Below the pieces are notes generated by a model, which ran no database searches, was not told the DNA's origin, and saw only the letters and a list, made by a program, of their open reading frames with translations. The translations under genes and the position numbers were made by a program. A stretch of DNA of 64,000 nucleotides from Veillonella tobetsuensis (GTDB taxonomy: Bacteria; Bacillota; Negativicutes; Veillonellales; Veillonellaceae): contig NZ_BBXI01000009.1 in NCBI RefSeq assembly GCF_001078375.1, positions 362,789 through 426,788 on the forward strand. The letters run 5' to 3'. This document shows, piece by piece, positions 1 through 7,963 of this stretch; the first letter of the stretch is position 1, and the number at the start of each line of letters is the position of its first letter.

Positions 1-490
1 ATTGAAAGGTGAAAAGTTAGAATGGGTTTTACAAAAGGCTACAGAGCTTAATGTAGATACTATTTATCTTGTATCTACGGCTAACTGTGTAGCTAAATAT
101 GACGATAAGAAATTACAATCAAAAGTTTCTCGTTGGGAAAAAATTATGCTCGAAGCAGCCCAACAATGTGGACGAAATCAACTGCCCACACTTGTGGTAG
201 GTGAAAAACTTTCACAAGTCCTTGAAATCGAGGGTGACGCATTAAAACTAGTAGCCTATGAGAATGAAGAGGGACATACTATTAAGACTGCACTTGAATC
301 AATACATAGTAATCAAAATATAACTGATATTCTCATCTGTATTGGTCCTGAAGGGGGCTATCAAGAGAAGGAAATCAATGCTATTATAGAGAGTGGTGGA
401 AAATCTGTTTCTCTTGGTAATACTATTTTACGAGCAGAAACTGCTGCCATTGGATCATTAGCGATGATTCAATATGAATTAGAACTATAA
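1..490 (+). CDS. rsmE: 16S rRNA m3U1498 methyltransferase RsmE, 5' truncated by window edge
   Basis: RsmE is a SPOUT-class methyltransferase that methylates N3 of U1498 in 16S rRNA in the assembled 30S subunit, using SAM. The window opens inside the gene: the first visible residues, KGEKLEWVLQKATELNV, are a family core motif normally found about one third into the protein, so the true start lies upstream. The C-terminal trefoil-knot SAM site is visible as IGPEGGYQ and LGNTILRAETA, near the end. The reading frame ends at a TAA 25 bases before mtaB with a ribosome site between them, so the two probably share a transcript. The family assignment is firm. The TTG at position 2 should not be taken as a start. 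Confidence 0.93.
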   Translation, partial: LKGEKLEWVLQKATELNVDTIYLVSTANCVAKYDDKKLQSKVSRWEKIMLEAAQQCGRNQLPTLVVGEKLSQVLEIEGDALKLVAYENEEGHTIKTALESIHSNQNITDILICIGPEGGYQEKEINAIIESGGKSVSLGNTILRAETAAIGSLAMIQYELEL

Positions 491-514
491 ATTAAATAAG
501 AATAGAGAGGTGCA

Positions 515-1810
515 ATGAAAACCGTTGCTTTTACAACCTTAGGCTGTCGTGTCAATCAGTATGACACAGATGCTATGAAAGGTTTATTTTTACAAAATAA
601 TTACGAAGCAGTAGACTTCGATGAAAAAGCTGATATATATGTAATTAATACATGTTCTGTAACAAATATGGGGGAAAAGAAATCCCGTCAATTGATACGG
701 AAAGCAAAACGTCAAAATGAAGATGCTTATGTAATCGTTACCGGTTGTTATGCTCAGCTTGATCCAGATGCGATTGCTGCTATTGATGGTGTTAATCTTG
801 TTATCGGTACAAACAACCGTTCTAAAATCGTTGAGCTCGTAGAGCAATTGGAATCTACAGAACGTCAAATCAATGCTGTTCGTGACATTATGAAAGAGTC
901 CAACTTCGAGGAAATGCCATTATTTGGTAATGAATCAGATAAGGCTCGAGCTTTCATGAAAATTCAAGAAGGCTGTAATAACTATTGCTCTTTCTGCATC
1001 ATTCCATATACTCGTGGTAAATTAAAATCTCGTAAAATTGAAGATATCGTAGAAGAAGCTAAACGGTTAGTAGAGCACGGATTCCATGAAATCGTATTAA
1101 CAGGTATTCATTTGGGAAACTACGGTGTTGAGTTACCAGGTCGTCCTACCTTGGCTGATGTAGTAAAAGCTTTACTAGAAATTCCTGAGTTGTACCGTAT
1201 CCGTTTTGGTTCCATTGAATCCGTAGAGGTTTCTGACGAACTAGTAGAATTAATGGCTACCGATAAGCGTGTATGTCCGAATTTACACCTGCCACTACAA
1301 GCGGGTTCAGACCATGTATTGAAATTGATGAGACGTCACTATACACTACAAGAGTATAAAGATCTTATTGCAAAACTGCGTTCTCGCATTAAAGATTTAT
1401 CCATTACGACTGATATCATTGCAGGTTTCCCACAAGAAACAGATGAAGATTTTGAAGAAACATTGAATACAGTACGTGAAATTGGGTTTACCCATATTCA
1501 CGCTTTCCCATATTCTATTCGTGAGGGAACGCCTGCAGCGACTATGCCTGATCAAGTACCTGAAGCCGTTAAAAAGACTCGTGTAGCACTTTTGAATGGT
1601 CTTAGTCAAGCTGGTTATGAATCATACGCAAAATCTCGCATTGGTAAGCCTGGTGAGATTCTCATCGAAAAAGAAGAGAATGGATACTATATGGGCTTAA
1701 CAAATGAGTATGTAAATGGTAAAGTTAAATCTGATGGGGCACATAATATTGGTGATCTTATTGGCGGTATTGTTGTTGGTTTAGAAGATAATTATTTAAT
1801 TATTGAATAA
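515..1810 (+). CDS. mtaB: tRNA-t6A37 methylthiotransferase MtaB
   Basis: This radical-SAM enzyme converts t6A37 to ms2t6A37 in ANN-decoding tRNAs. The N-terminal UPF0004 domain has the three cluster cysteines at about C11, C47 and C78. The radical-SAM motif CxxxCxxC is at C154, C158 and C161 (CNNYCSFC), and a C-terminal TRAM-like segment covers roughly the last 60 residues. At 431 residues it is the usual length for MtaB and shorter than many MiaB proteins. The start follows AGAGG. The gene sits between rsmE and hinT, a common Firmicute order of RNA-modification genes. MiaB is the alternative; the short N-terminus and the gene context favour MtaB. Confidence 0.92.
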   Translation: MKTVAFTTLGCRVNQYDTDAMKGLFLQNNYEAVDFDEKADIYVINTCSVTNMGEKKSRQLIRKAKRQNEDAYVIVTGCYAQLDPDAIAAIDGVNLVIGTNNRSKIVELVEQLESTERQINAVRDIMKESNFEEMPLFGNESDKARAFMKIQEGCNNYCSFCIIPYTRGKLKSRKIEDIVEEAKRLVEHGFHEIVLTGIHLGNYGVELPGRPTLADVVKALLEIPELYRIRFGSIESVEVSDELVELMATDKRVCPNLHLPLQAGSDHVLKLMRRHYTLQEYKDLIAKLRSRIKDLSITTDIIAGFPQETDEDFEETLNTVREIGFTHIHAFPYSIREGTPAATMPDQVPEAVKKTRVALLNGLSQAGYESYAKSRIGKPGEILIEKEENGYYMGLTNEYVNGKVKSDGAHNIGDLIGGIVVGLEDNYLIIE

Positions 1811-1821
1811 GGAGTCTAATT

Positions 1822-2166
1822 ATGAGCGATTGCATTTTCTGTAAAATTATTAATGGTGAAATTCCTTCCAATAAAGTATTAGAAAACGATAAATTCTATG
1901 CATTCCATGATATTCAACCGGTGAAAAAGGTGCATGTTCTAATCGTGCCTAAAAACCATGTATCTAATATTGCGCATCTTACAGAAAAAAATGCTGACTA
2001 TGTAGAAGGTTTGCTACCATTTGTTCGCGATGTAGCTAAAGAATTAGGTATTTCTAAAGATGGTTACCGCTTGATTTTCAATACTGGTGGTAAAGCTGGT
2101 CAAACTGTGTTCCATATGCATGCACATCTATTAGGTGGCGAGGAAATGGGCTGGCCAGAAGCATAA
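1822..2166 (+). CDS. hinT: HIT-family nucleotide phosphoramidase (HinT-like)
   Basis: A small cytoplasmic histidine-triad hydrolase of the Hint branch, which cleaves purine nucleoside phosphoramidates; the physiological substrate in bacteria is uncertain. The histidine triad HMHAH is at H98, H100 and H102, followed by the LLGGEEMGWP tail typical of Hint proteins. An N-terminal CIFCKI motif (C4, C7) recalls zinc-binding Hint members. Length (114 residues) is normal. An AAGGAG site lies just ahead of the ATG, 11 bases after mtaB, so it is co-transcribed with it. No terminator is seen before the rpsU promoter. Confidence 0.93.
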   Translation: MSDCIFCKIINGEIPSNKVLENDKFYAFHDIQPVKKVHVLIVPKNHVSNIAHLTEKNADYVEGLLPFVRDVAKELGISKDGYRLIFNTGGKAGQTVFHMHAHLLGGEEMGWPEA

Positions 2167-2230
2167 ATTATAGCTTAATGTATTTTTTTATAATACTTAT
2201 TAAAATTCCTATAAAATATACCGGAAAATA

Positions 2231-2259
2231 TTGACAGAACCTATGTCTATACATATAAT
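2231..2259 (+). promoter_or_regulatory. Consensus sigma-70/sigma-A promoter for rpsU
   Basis: TTGACA (2231-2236), a 17-base spacer and TATAAT (2254-2259) make a perfect consensus promoter. Transcription should start near 2266, giving a leader of about 57 bases before rpsU. It is the strongest promoter sequence seen in the window, fitting a ribosomal protein gene. Confidence 0.9.
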
Positions 2260-2322
2260 ATTATATGTGCGTATGTAAATTATCAGCACTTCCCGAGATT
2301 AATTTTGGAGGGAGGGATATAG

Positions 2323-2502
2323 ATGTCTGAAATCAAAGTCGGTAAAAACGAAACGCTTGAAAGTGCTCTTCGTCGATTCAAACGCTCCTGCCAAAAAGCG
2401 GGTGTTTTGTCTGAAGTAAGAAAACGCGAACACTACGAAAAACCAAGCGTAAAAAGAAAGAAAAAATCTGAAGCAGCAAGAAAACGCAAATTCAGAGCAT
2501 AA
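2323..2502 (+). CDS. rpsU: 30S ribosomal protein bS21
   Basis: bS21 is a small basic protein of the 30S head/platform region that helps the anti-Shine-Dalgarno end of 16S rRNA engage mRNA. The 59-residue frame begins [20 protein letters not shown], the family signature, continues with a cysteine-containing RSCQKAG helix, and ends in a lysine/arginine-rich tail. The ribosome site GGAGGGAGGG lies about 6 bases before the ATG. It is a single-gene unit with its own consensus promoter (2231-2259) and a strong terminator straight after the stop. In many Firmicutes rpsU precedes a yqeY gene, as here. Confidence 0.95.
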   Translation: MSEIKVGKNETLESALRRFKRSCQKAGVLSEVRKREHYEKPSVKRKKKSEAARKRKFRA

Positions 2503-2508
2503 GATGAT

Positions 2509-2562
2509 AACCCTAATTCTGCCTTTTCATGGCTTCATGAAATTCAGAATTAGGGTTTCTTT
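2509..2562 (+). terminator. Intrinsic terminator after rpsU
   Basis: A 13-base-pair stem (2509-2521 with 2545-2557, AACCCTAATTCTG and its complement) has a further TTCATG/CATGAA pairing inside the loop, and is followed by a T-rich run (TTTCTTTATTTT). It lies immediately after the rpsU stop codon. Confidence 0.88.
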
Positions 2563-2631
2563 ATTTTATCCTATGGTATCTATTACTTAGATTATTATCT
2601 AGTATATATATTAATAAAATTGGAGGTTACT

Positions 2632-3075
2632 ATGAGTTTAAAAGATCAATTAAAAGAAGATATGAAAGCAGCTATGAAGGCTCGTGAAGAAGGCAAAATT
2701 GCCTTATCTGTAATTCGTATGGTGAATAGTGCTATTAAAAATACAGAAATCAATGACAAAGTAGAACTTGATGATAATGGTGTGTTAGGCATTCTTGCTA
2801 AAGAAATGAAAACACGTCAAGATTCTCTTACAGAATTCGAAAAAGCAGGTCGTGAAGATTTAATAGCACATGTAAAAGAAGAAATGGCAGTTCTTCAAAA
2901 ATATATGCCAGCACAACTTACTGAAGAAGAAATTCGAGACGTAGTAAAAAATGCTATTGCTGAGTGTGGGGATAATGTAAATATGGGTAATGTAATGAAA
3001 CATGTAATGCCTCATACAAAAGGTCGTGCTGATGGAAAACTCGTTAATACCATTGTAAAAGAATTATTAGGATAA
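2632..3075 (+). CDS. yqeY: YqeY/GatB-type tRNA-binding domain protein
   Basis: A 147-residue stand-alone YqeY protein, related to the C-terminal tail domain of the GatB amidotransferase subunit; the role of the free-standing protein is not established. The sequence shows the helical repeat pattern (LKDQLKEDMKAAMKAREEGK at the start, then ALSVIRMVNSAIKNTEI) and the C-terminal GNVMKHVMPHTKGRADG segment typical of the family. I chose ATG 2632 because TGGAGG sits 6 bases before it; the in-frame ATG at 2620 overlaps that ribosome site. It follows rpsU but is separated from it by a terminator. Confidence 0.9.
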   Translation: MSLKDQLKEDMKAAMKAREEGKIALSVIRMVNSAIKNTEINDKVELDDNGVLGILAKEMKTRQDSLTEFEKAGREDLIAHVKEEMAVLQKYMPAQLTEEEIRDVVKNAIAECGDNVNMGNVMKHVMPHTKGRADGKLVNTIVKELLG

Positions 3076-3126
3076 TTCAGTATTAGTTACCAATCATACA
3101 AAACTATAAAATTCTATAGAAATTAT

Positions 3127-3156
3127 TTGACAATAATTTTCTCAGTGTGGTAATAT
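3127..3156 (+). promoter_or_regulatory. Extended -10 promoter for glutamine synthetase
   Basis: TTGACA at 3127-3132, an 18-base spacer and TGG-TAATAT (TG at 3148-3149, -10 hexamer at 3151-3156). Predicted start near 3163, giving an RNA leader of about 96 bases that holds the hairpin at 3183-3240. Confidence 0.8.
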
Positions 3157-3182
3157 GTACTCAAGAAAATAATTAGTCAATG

Positions 3183-3240
3183 AAGACTCCACTGGATAGG
3201 TATGCAGATTGTATATCTATGTTGTTGGAGTCTTTTTTTA
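3183..3240 (+). terminator. Terminator-like leader hairpin before glutamine synthetase (candidate attenuator)
   Basis: AAGACTCC (3183-3190) pairs with GGAGTCTT (3227-3234), enclosing a 36-base loop that has its own possible ATAG/CTAT pairing, and is followed by an unbroken T run to 3239. It lies between the promoter and the ribosome site at about 3247, so full termination here would silence the gene. This suggests conditional termination. I do not recognise a known riboswitch or T-box in it. Confidence 0.65.
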
Positions 3241-3258
3241 TGGCGTAGGAGGCACAAA

Positions 3259-5160
3259 ATGGCTAAAAAAGATTTATTGTATTACATTCCTGCAGGTCAA
3301 TATGGTAAAGAAGGTGTTTTATCTCTATTAGAGCAACATCCGGAAATTAAATTCGTTTCTCTTGTAGGCATTGACTTGGCTGGTAATGATACAGATGAAA
3401 AAATTCCAATGTCTGTATTTTTTGATGACTATGAATCCTTCTTTGAAGGCCGTGCCGTACAAACAGACGGTTCTTCCGTAGTATTGACTAATATCGCTAC
3501 ATTAAATAACGCACGTGTTGATATGTGGGGGGATCCTGATGTTAACTGGTTCGTTGATTATAACTATGAAAATATCGATGAAGCAACAGGTTTACCAACT
3601 GGTACATTACGTATTCCAGCGTTCTTGATGCATAACTATCGCTATGTGGATTCTCGTTCTATCTTAAAACGTAGTTGTGACTATGTTCGTGCTGAGCTTT
3701 TATCTTTAATTAAAGAAAAAGGCATTCCAAGTATGCCACACATCAATCCTGATGAAATTGTAGACATCGTATTCACATCTGCTACTGAATTAGAATTCTG
3801 GGTAAAAACTCCATCTAAAACAGTTACAAAAAAAGAATTATCCGTATCTCAACGTCTACAAGAACAATACTGGCAACGTACTCACGGTACCGTTCGTACT
3901 GCTTTAGAGCAAGCTGTAGAACGCCTTGATCAATATGGTATGGTTGCGGAAATGGGCCATAAAGAAGTAGGTGGCGTTAAAGCTAAATTAGATGAAGATG
4001 GTCATGAAGCAGTCGTATTGGAACAATTAGAAATCGATTGGAAATTCTCTAGCAATCCAATGCAAACTGCAGATAATGAATTGCAAGCTCGTATCATCGT
4101 TCGTGAAGTATTCCGTGAAAACGGTCTTGATGTAACCTTTAATGCAAAACCAATTATTGGTGTAGCAGGTTCTGGTGAGCATACTCACTTTGGTGTAATG
4201 GCAAAGCTTAAATCTGGAAAACTTGTTAACTTATATAGCCCAGAAGATATGAAAAAAGAATCTTGCAGTGGCTTAGGTATTGGTGCAATCATGGGTCTAT
4301 TAAAACACTATGAAGCAATTAATCCATTCATTAGTTCCACAACAGATTCTTTGAATCGTTTAAAACCAGGCTTTGAAGCACCGGTATGTATTGTTACTTC
4401 TTTGGGTACGGACCCATCTGAACCTAGCCGTAACCGTACAATCCTTTGCGGTTTGATTCGCGATATTGACAATCCAATGGCAACACGTTTTGAATTGCGT
4501 TCTCCAAATCCTTACACTAATACATATACTGCATTGGCATTGATTTTTATCTCTGCTTTTGATGGTATGAAATACGCAATTACAAGTGGTAAAACACAGG
4601 CTGAGCTTGAAGCAGAACTTTCAAAAGAAGCTGGTCAAGATGCAGACTACTTACAAAAAGAACGTGCATTCCGTTCTGAAAAAGATGTATTTGAAGACTT
4701 TACTCAAGAAGAACGCAATCAAATGTTTGGCGTAGCACCTGCTACTGTTTGGGAAAATATTAAAGGTTATAAAAACAATCCTGACTTAGTTAATACGTTA
4801 GCTCAAGGCGAAGCATTCGCTCATGACTTAATGGATTCTTTCATTGCGTCTATCTTAAAACGTTGGAAACTCGTATTAGCACATCGTATTATTCCTGATA
4901 ATATGGATACTGTTAGACAAATGGTTTCTATTCATACTGACAGCCGTAATAGTATTGATGACAAACGCTTTGCAGAAGTTAATGACTTGCGTTTCTATCT
5001 TGCAAAAGACAGTGATGATCGTAAATCCTTATTCACACGTATCGTAGATGCATTGCGTGAAGAAGATTATGATACTGCATCTGCATTACAAATTGAAATG
5101 AATGACAAAATGGAAGAGTTAGAAGCTAAATATGCTAACTATAGCAAAAATATTTTCTAA
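3259..5160 (+). CDS. Glutamine synthetase, long (633-residue) form
   Basis: Makes glutamine from glutamate, ammonia and ATP in the cytoplasm. Catalytic-domain motifs are clear: TELEFW (glutamate/metal site), FNAKP and GSGEHTHFG (ATP/metal histidine), NRLKPGFEAP and RFELRSPNP (substrate and phosphate arginines). The protein is longer than GSI (about 440-470) and shorter than classic GSIII (about 700), with roughly 150 extra helical C-terminal residues (from about 480). I therefore leave the subtype open and give no symbol. The start is ATG 3259 after GTAGGAGG. The frame stays open upstream through the leader hairpin to 3202, but that stretch has no ribosome site and is leader RNA. Confidence 0.88.
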   Translation: MAKKDLLYYIPAGQYGKEGVLSLLEQHPEIKFVSLVGIDLAGNDTDEKIPMSVFFDDYESFFEGRAVQTDGSSVVLTNIATLNNARVDMWGDPDVNWFVDYNYENIDEATGLPTGTLRIPAFLMHNYRYVDSRSILKRSCDYVRAELLSLIKEKGIPSMPHINPDEIVDIVFTSATELEFWVKTPSKTVTKKELSVSQRLQEQYWQRTHGTVRTALEQAVERLDQYGMVAEMGHKEVGGVKAKLDEDGHEAVVLEQLEIDWKFSSNPMQTADNELQARIIVREVFRENGLDVTFNAKPIIGVAGSGEHTHFGVMAKLKSGKLVNLYSPEDMKKESCSGLGIGAIMGLLKHYEAINPFISSTTDSLNRLKPGFEAPVCIVTSLGTDPSEPSRNRTILCGLIRDIDNPMATRFELRSPNPYTNTYTALALIFISAFDGMKYAITSGKTQAELEAELSKEAGQDADYLQKERAFRSEKDVFEDFTQEERNQMFGVAPATVWENIKGYKNNPDLVNTLAQGEAFAHDLMDSFIASILKRWKLVLAHRIIPDNMDTVRQMVSIHTDSRNSIDDKRFAEVNDLRFYLAKDSDDRKSLFTRIVDALREEDYDTASALQIEMNDKMEELEAKYANYSKNIF

Positions 5161-5177
5161 AACTTTCTATTAAAGAT

Positions 5178-5209
5178 AAAGGTCCACCCATTCTCGGGTG
5201 GACCTTTTA
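5178..5209 (+). terminator. Intrinsic terminator after glutamine synthetase
   Basis: A perfect 12-base-pair stem (AAAGGTCCACCC 5178-5189 with 5196-5207) with a 6-base loop and a short T run, 17 bases after the stop codon. Confidence 0.85.
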
Positions 5210-5244
5210 GCTGTTTATATGAAAAGAATATACAGGAAATTCCA

Positions 5245-5454
5245 TTATTCATTATGTAAAAATTTCTCGACTAATACTAGACTACACACTAGTACAAAGA
5301 TAGAAATGGCCCATATTAACATGTCCATTGCAGATTCATGAGATATAATCAATAATCTTACGATGGCAGTAATACCTATATAGAGAAAAAAATCGAGAGG
5401 GAAATGAAAGTTATTTTTAAAATACTTTACAATGAGAGCTATAAACTCAAAAAA
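5245..5454 (-). pseudogene. psiE: 3' remnant of a PsiE-family membrane protein gene
   Basis: On the - strand from 5454 down to the TAA at 5245-5247 there is an uninterrupted 69-codon frame. It reads [20 protein letters not shown] followed by [16 protein letters not shown], which matches my recollection of the C-terminal half of PsiE (phosphate-starvation-inducible membrane protein, about 136 residues in E. coli). Two hydrophobic segments remain. There is no start codon: upstream the frame meets TAA just beyond the hairpin at 5451-5477, which is the terminator of tpx. The 5' half of the gene is therefore missing and the remnant abuts the tpx terminator. Probably a decaying deletion remnant. 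An unusual start codon is very unlikely. Confidence 0.72.
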
Positions 5455-5477
5455 GACCGTACACCGTACGGTCTTTT
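5449..5477 (-). terminator. Intrinsic terminator of tpx
   Basis: A 12-base-pair stem (5451-5462 with 5466-5477, AAAAGACCGTAC) and a 3-base loop. Read on the - strand it ends in a six-T run. It lies about 45 bases after the tpx stop codon and borders the psiE remnant. Confidence 0.85.
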
Positions 5478-5520
5478 AATACATCCAGTAATAGGATAGA
5501 AAAAATCAATTAGCAATCTA

Positions 5521-6036
5521 TTAGATATCTGCTTTAATTGCTTCTAATGCAGCGTCGAAGTTAACAGCTTGTGTTACTTCAGGTACATATTCAACATATG
5601 TTACTTTATTGTCTTTGTTGATTACTACAACACCACGAGTTAATAGACGTAATTCCTCGATTAAGAAACCATAGTTTTCACCAAAAGAAGCATCTTTATG
5701 GTCAGATAATGTAACAACTTTGTCTACACCTGCTGCACCACACCAACGTTTTTGAGCAAATGGAAGGTCCATAGATATTGTTAATACAACAACATCTTCG
5801 GAAAGGGATGTTGCATCTTGATTGAACCAACGAGTTTGTGCATCACAAACACCAGTATCAAGGGAAGGTACTACAGAGATAACTTTTACTTTACCTTCGT
5901 AATCTTTCAATGTTTTAGGTTGTAAATCGTTAGATAATACTGTGAAATCAGGTGCTTGTTGACCTACTTTAACTTCAGGACCAACTAATGTGATAGGACC
6001 ACCTGCAAATGTTACGACACCAGTACGTTTTTCCAT
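5521..6036 (-). CDS. tpx: Thiol peroxidase Tpx (atypical 2-Cys peroxiredoxin)
   Basis: Reduces hydrogen peroxide and organic peroxides at the expense of thioredoxin. Peroxidatic C64 lies in [16 protein letters not shown] and the resolving C99 in [11 protein letters not shown], the exact spacing of the Tpx subfamily. Length 171 residues is normal. The start codon follows AGGAGG at 7 bases. It is a single-gene unit with its own extended -10 promoter (6094-6122) and terminator (5449-5477). A peroxide-scavenging role fits an organism that also encodes pyruvate oxidase (62142-63887), whose relatives in some bacteria make peroxide. Confidence 0.95.
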   Translation of the reverse strand: MEKRTGVVTFAGGPITLVGPEVKVGQQAPDFTVLSNDLQPKTLKDYEGKVKVISVVPSLDTGVCDAQTRWFNQDATSLSEDVVVLTISMDLPFAQKRWCGAAGVDKVVTLSDHKDASFGENYGFLIEELRLLTRGVVVINKDNKVTYVEYVPEVTQAVNFDAALEAIKADI

Positions 6037-6093
6037 GTTTCATTCCTCCTAAGAGTATATATACAAAATTGATTAAACAATAATTCTACAGTT

Positions 6094-6122
6094 AGTATAC
6101 CACTTCTAAATATTTAAGTAAA
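6094..6122 (-). promoter_or_regulatory. Extended -10 promoter for tpx
   Basis: On the - strand: TTTACT (6117-6122), a 17-base spacer ending in TGG, and TATACT (6094-6099). It lies about 58 bases before the tpx start. No obvious PerR or OxyR operator is seen. Confidence 0.75.
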
Positions 6123-6232
6123 CTAATTTTTTCGATATAGTTTTTTATTTGAAAAAGACATGGATTTATTGTTTTGTGGTAGAAGAAATAACATGTAAAT
6201 GGTACGATAGAAAGATAAGAGGAGGTTATTTA

Positions 6233-7963
6233 ATGAATCCATCTGCTATTTTTAAAGAATTTTTTCGCCGTGAAGGTATATATTACCTTATAGGATTAAC
6301 TATGTTAATCGCTATTGATGTGGCATTTTTAATTGTTCCTCAATTAATAGGTAGTGCTATCGATACATTAAGTCAAAATAAAGAGGGCTTAACACAATAC
6401 ATACTATATTTTATTGGGTTATTAATAATAATTACAGTATTAAAGGTTATTTCTCGTCGTACTTTACTAGGGTCTATACGACGCATGGAGTATTTATTTC
6501 GTCAAAAATTATGTGCTCGAGCCTTAGAGATACCAACGACATACTATGATGTTAATGGTCCTGGTAAGGTTATGGCCTTAATGACCAATGATGTTACATC
6601 ACTACGTGTTGCACTAGGTTTAGGCATCATGCTTTTGGTAGATATTATTTTGTACTCCCTATTAGGATCTATTATATTAATTCAAAAAATAGATTTTTTA
6701 TTAGCTTTAAAAATAATGACACCTGTCTTGATTATATTAATATCTATATTCACTTTGGGACGTCGCTTAAGAAAAAAACAACGTCAAGCTCAAACAACCT
6801 ATAGTGATATGACAGAATTTGGGCAGGAACTATTCCAAGGTATGGAGGTCATTCGAGCTTTTAATAAAGAAGCTATCATTAGTGGATTGTTTAATCGTAT
6901 AAACAAGAAAAACTACAAAGACAATATGAGTGTTGCAATACTCGATGCAGTTTTATCACCACTTACAATGATTGCTCCATTTATTTGTATCAGTATTAGC
7001 ATGTATATATGTGGTACGTTAGCTGTTGAAGGACTTATGACAGTAGGGGAATTCGTTACAATTAATGCTTTTATTATGCTAATTATAGGGCCATTAATTT
7101 CTCTCGGTTCTTTAGTTGCCATTGTTCAAAAAGGACTTGCTTCATTAGATAGAATTATTGATTTTATGAGTTTACCTGCCGAATGTAACAGTACCGATGG
7201 AAAACAGCTTGCTTTAGGTGATATAGATATTAGATATTTAAATTTTACCTATGATGAAGCAAAGACACCAGCTTTACGTCAACTTAATATTACCTTTAAA
7301 AAGGGTGAGTTTGTTGGTATTGTGGGGAAACCAGGATCTGGGAAAAGCACACTATTTAAACTCTTATTAGGGCTACAAAAGGCACCTGCAAAAACGATTT
7401 ATATTAATAATCAAGATATTACAAGTATACCTATCGGTACTGTACGAAACTCTATTTCTTATGTTCCAACACAATCTTATTTATTAAGTTCAACCATTGC
7501 TGATAATATAAGTTTTGGCTATGAAAACGAAAATCATATTACTGTATCTGAGGCAGCTAAAAAAGCACAGTTATATCGTGATTTAGGGAATGACTTAGAG
7601 AATTCATTAAGTGTATTAGCTGAAGAAGGACGCGATTTATCAGGAGGTCAAAAGCAGCGAATCAATTTAGCACGTGGCTTTTATAAAAACGCTCCATACT
7701 TGCTCTTAGATAATTGTTTCTCTGCATTAGATGCCATAACGGTAAATGACATGATTCAAATCTTGAAAGCTACTGAAGATAAAACCATTTTATGTATTTC
7801 TCAACGATTAGAAGTAATAAAAGAGGCAGATCGTATCATTGTTTTTGATGATGGCATGATTCGTGAAATTGGTAACCATCAGGAGTTAATGAAAAAAGAA
7901 GGATTATATTATCAAATGTATACAGCACAGAATAGGGGGGCGACTAATGAAATTAAAATATAA
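6233..7963 (+). CDS. ABC exporter half-transporter, degenerate-site subunit
   Basis: A 576-residue half-transporter with an N-terminal six-helix exporter domain (about residues 15-300) and a C-terminal ATPase domain. Walker A is GKPGSGKST and the signature LSGGQKQR is intact. However, Walker B ends in LLLDN where a catalytic glutamate is expected, and the switch histidine is replaced by glutamine (CISQRL). These changes mark the non-catalytic partner of a heterodimer like BmrC/BmrD or TM287/TM288. ATG 6233 is chosen because AGGAGG lies just before it; the frame is open further upstream without a ribosome site. The gene overlaps the next half-transporter by 17 bases. The substrate is unknown; lipids, peptides or drugs are possible. 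Confidence 0.9.
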   Translation: MNPSAIFKEFFRREGIYYLIGLTMLIAIDVAFLIVPQLIGSAIDTLSQNKEGLTQYILYFIGLLIIITVLKVISRRTLLGSIRRMEYLFRQKLCARALEIPTTYYDVNGPGKVMALMTNDVTSLRVALGLGIMLLVDIILYSLLGSIILIQKIDFLLALKIMTPVLIILISIFTLGRRLRKKQRQAQTTYSDMTEFGQELFQGMEVIRAFNKEAIISGLFNRINKKNYKDNMSVAILDAVLSPLTMIAPFICISISMYICGTLAVEGLMTVGEFVTINAFIMLIIGPLISLGSLVAIVQKGLASLDRIIDFMSLPAECNSTDGKQLALGDIDIRYLNFTYDEAKTPALRQLNITFKKGEFVGIVGKPGSGKSTLFKLLLGLQKAPAKTIYINNQDITSIPIGTVRNSISYVPTQSYLLSSTIADNISFGYENENHITVSEAAKKAQLYRDLGNDLENSLSVLAEEGRDLSGGQKQRINLARGFYKNAPYLLLDNCFSALDAITVNDMIQILKATEDKTILCISQRLEVIKEADRIIVFDDGMIREIGNHQELMKKEGLYYQMYTAQNRGATNEIKI

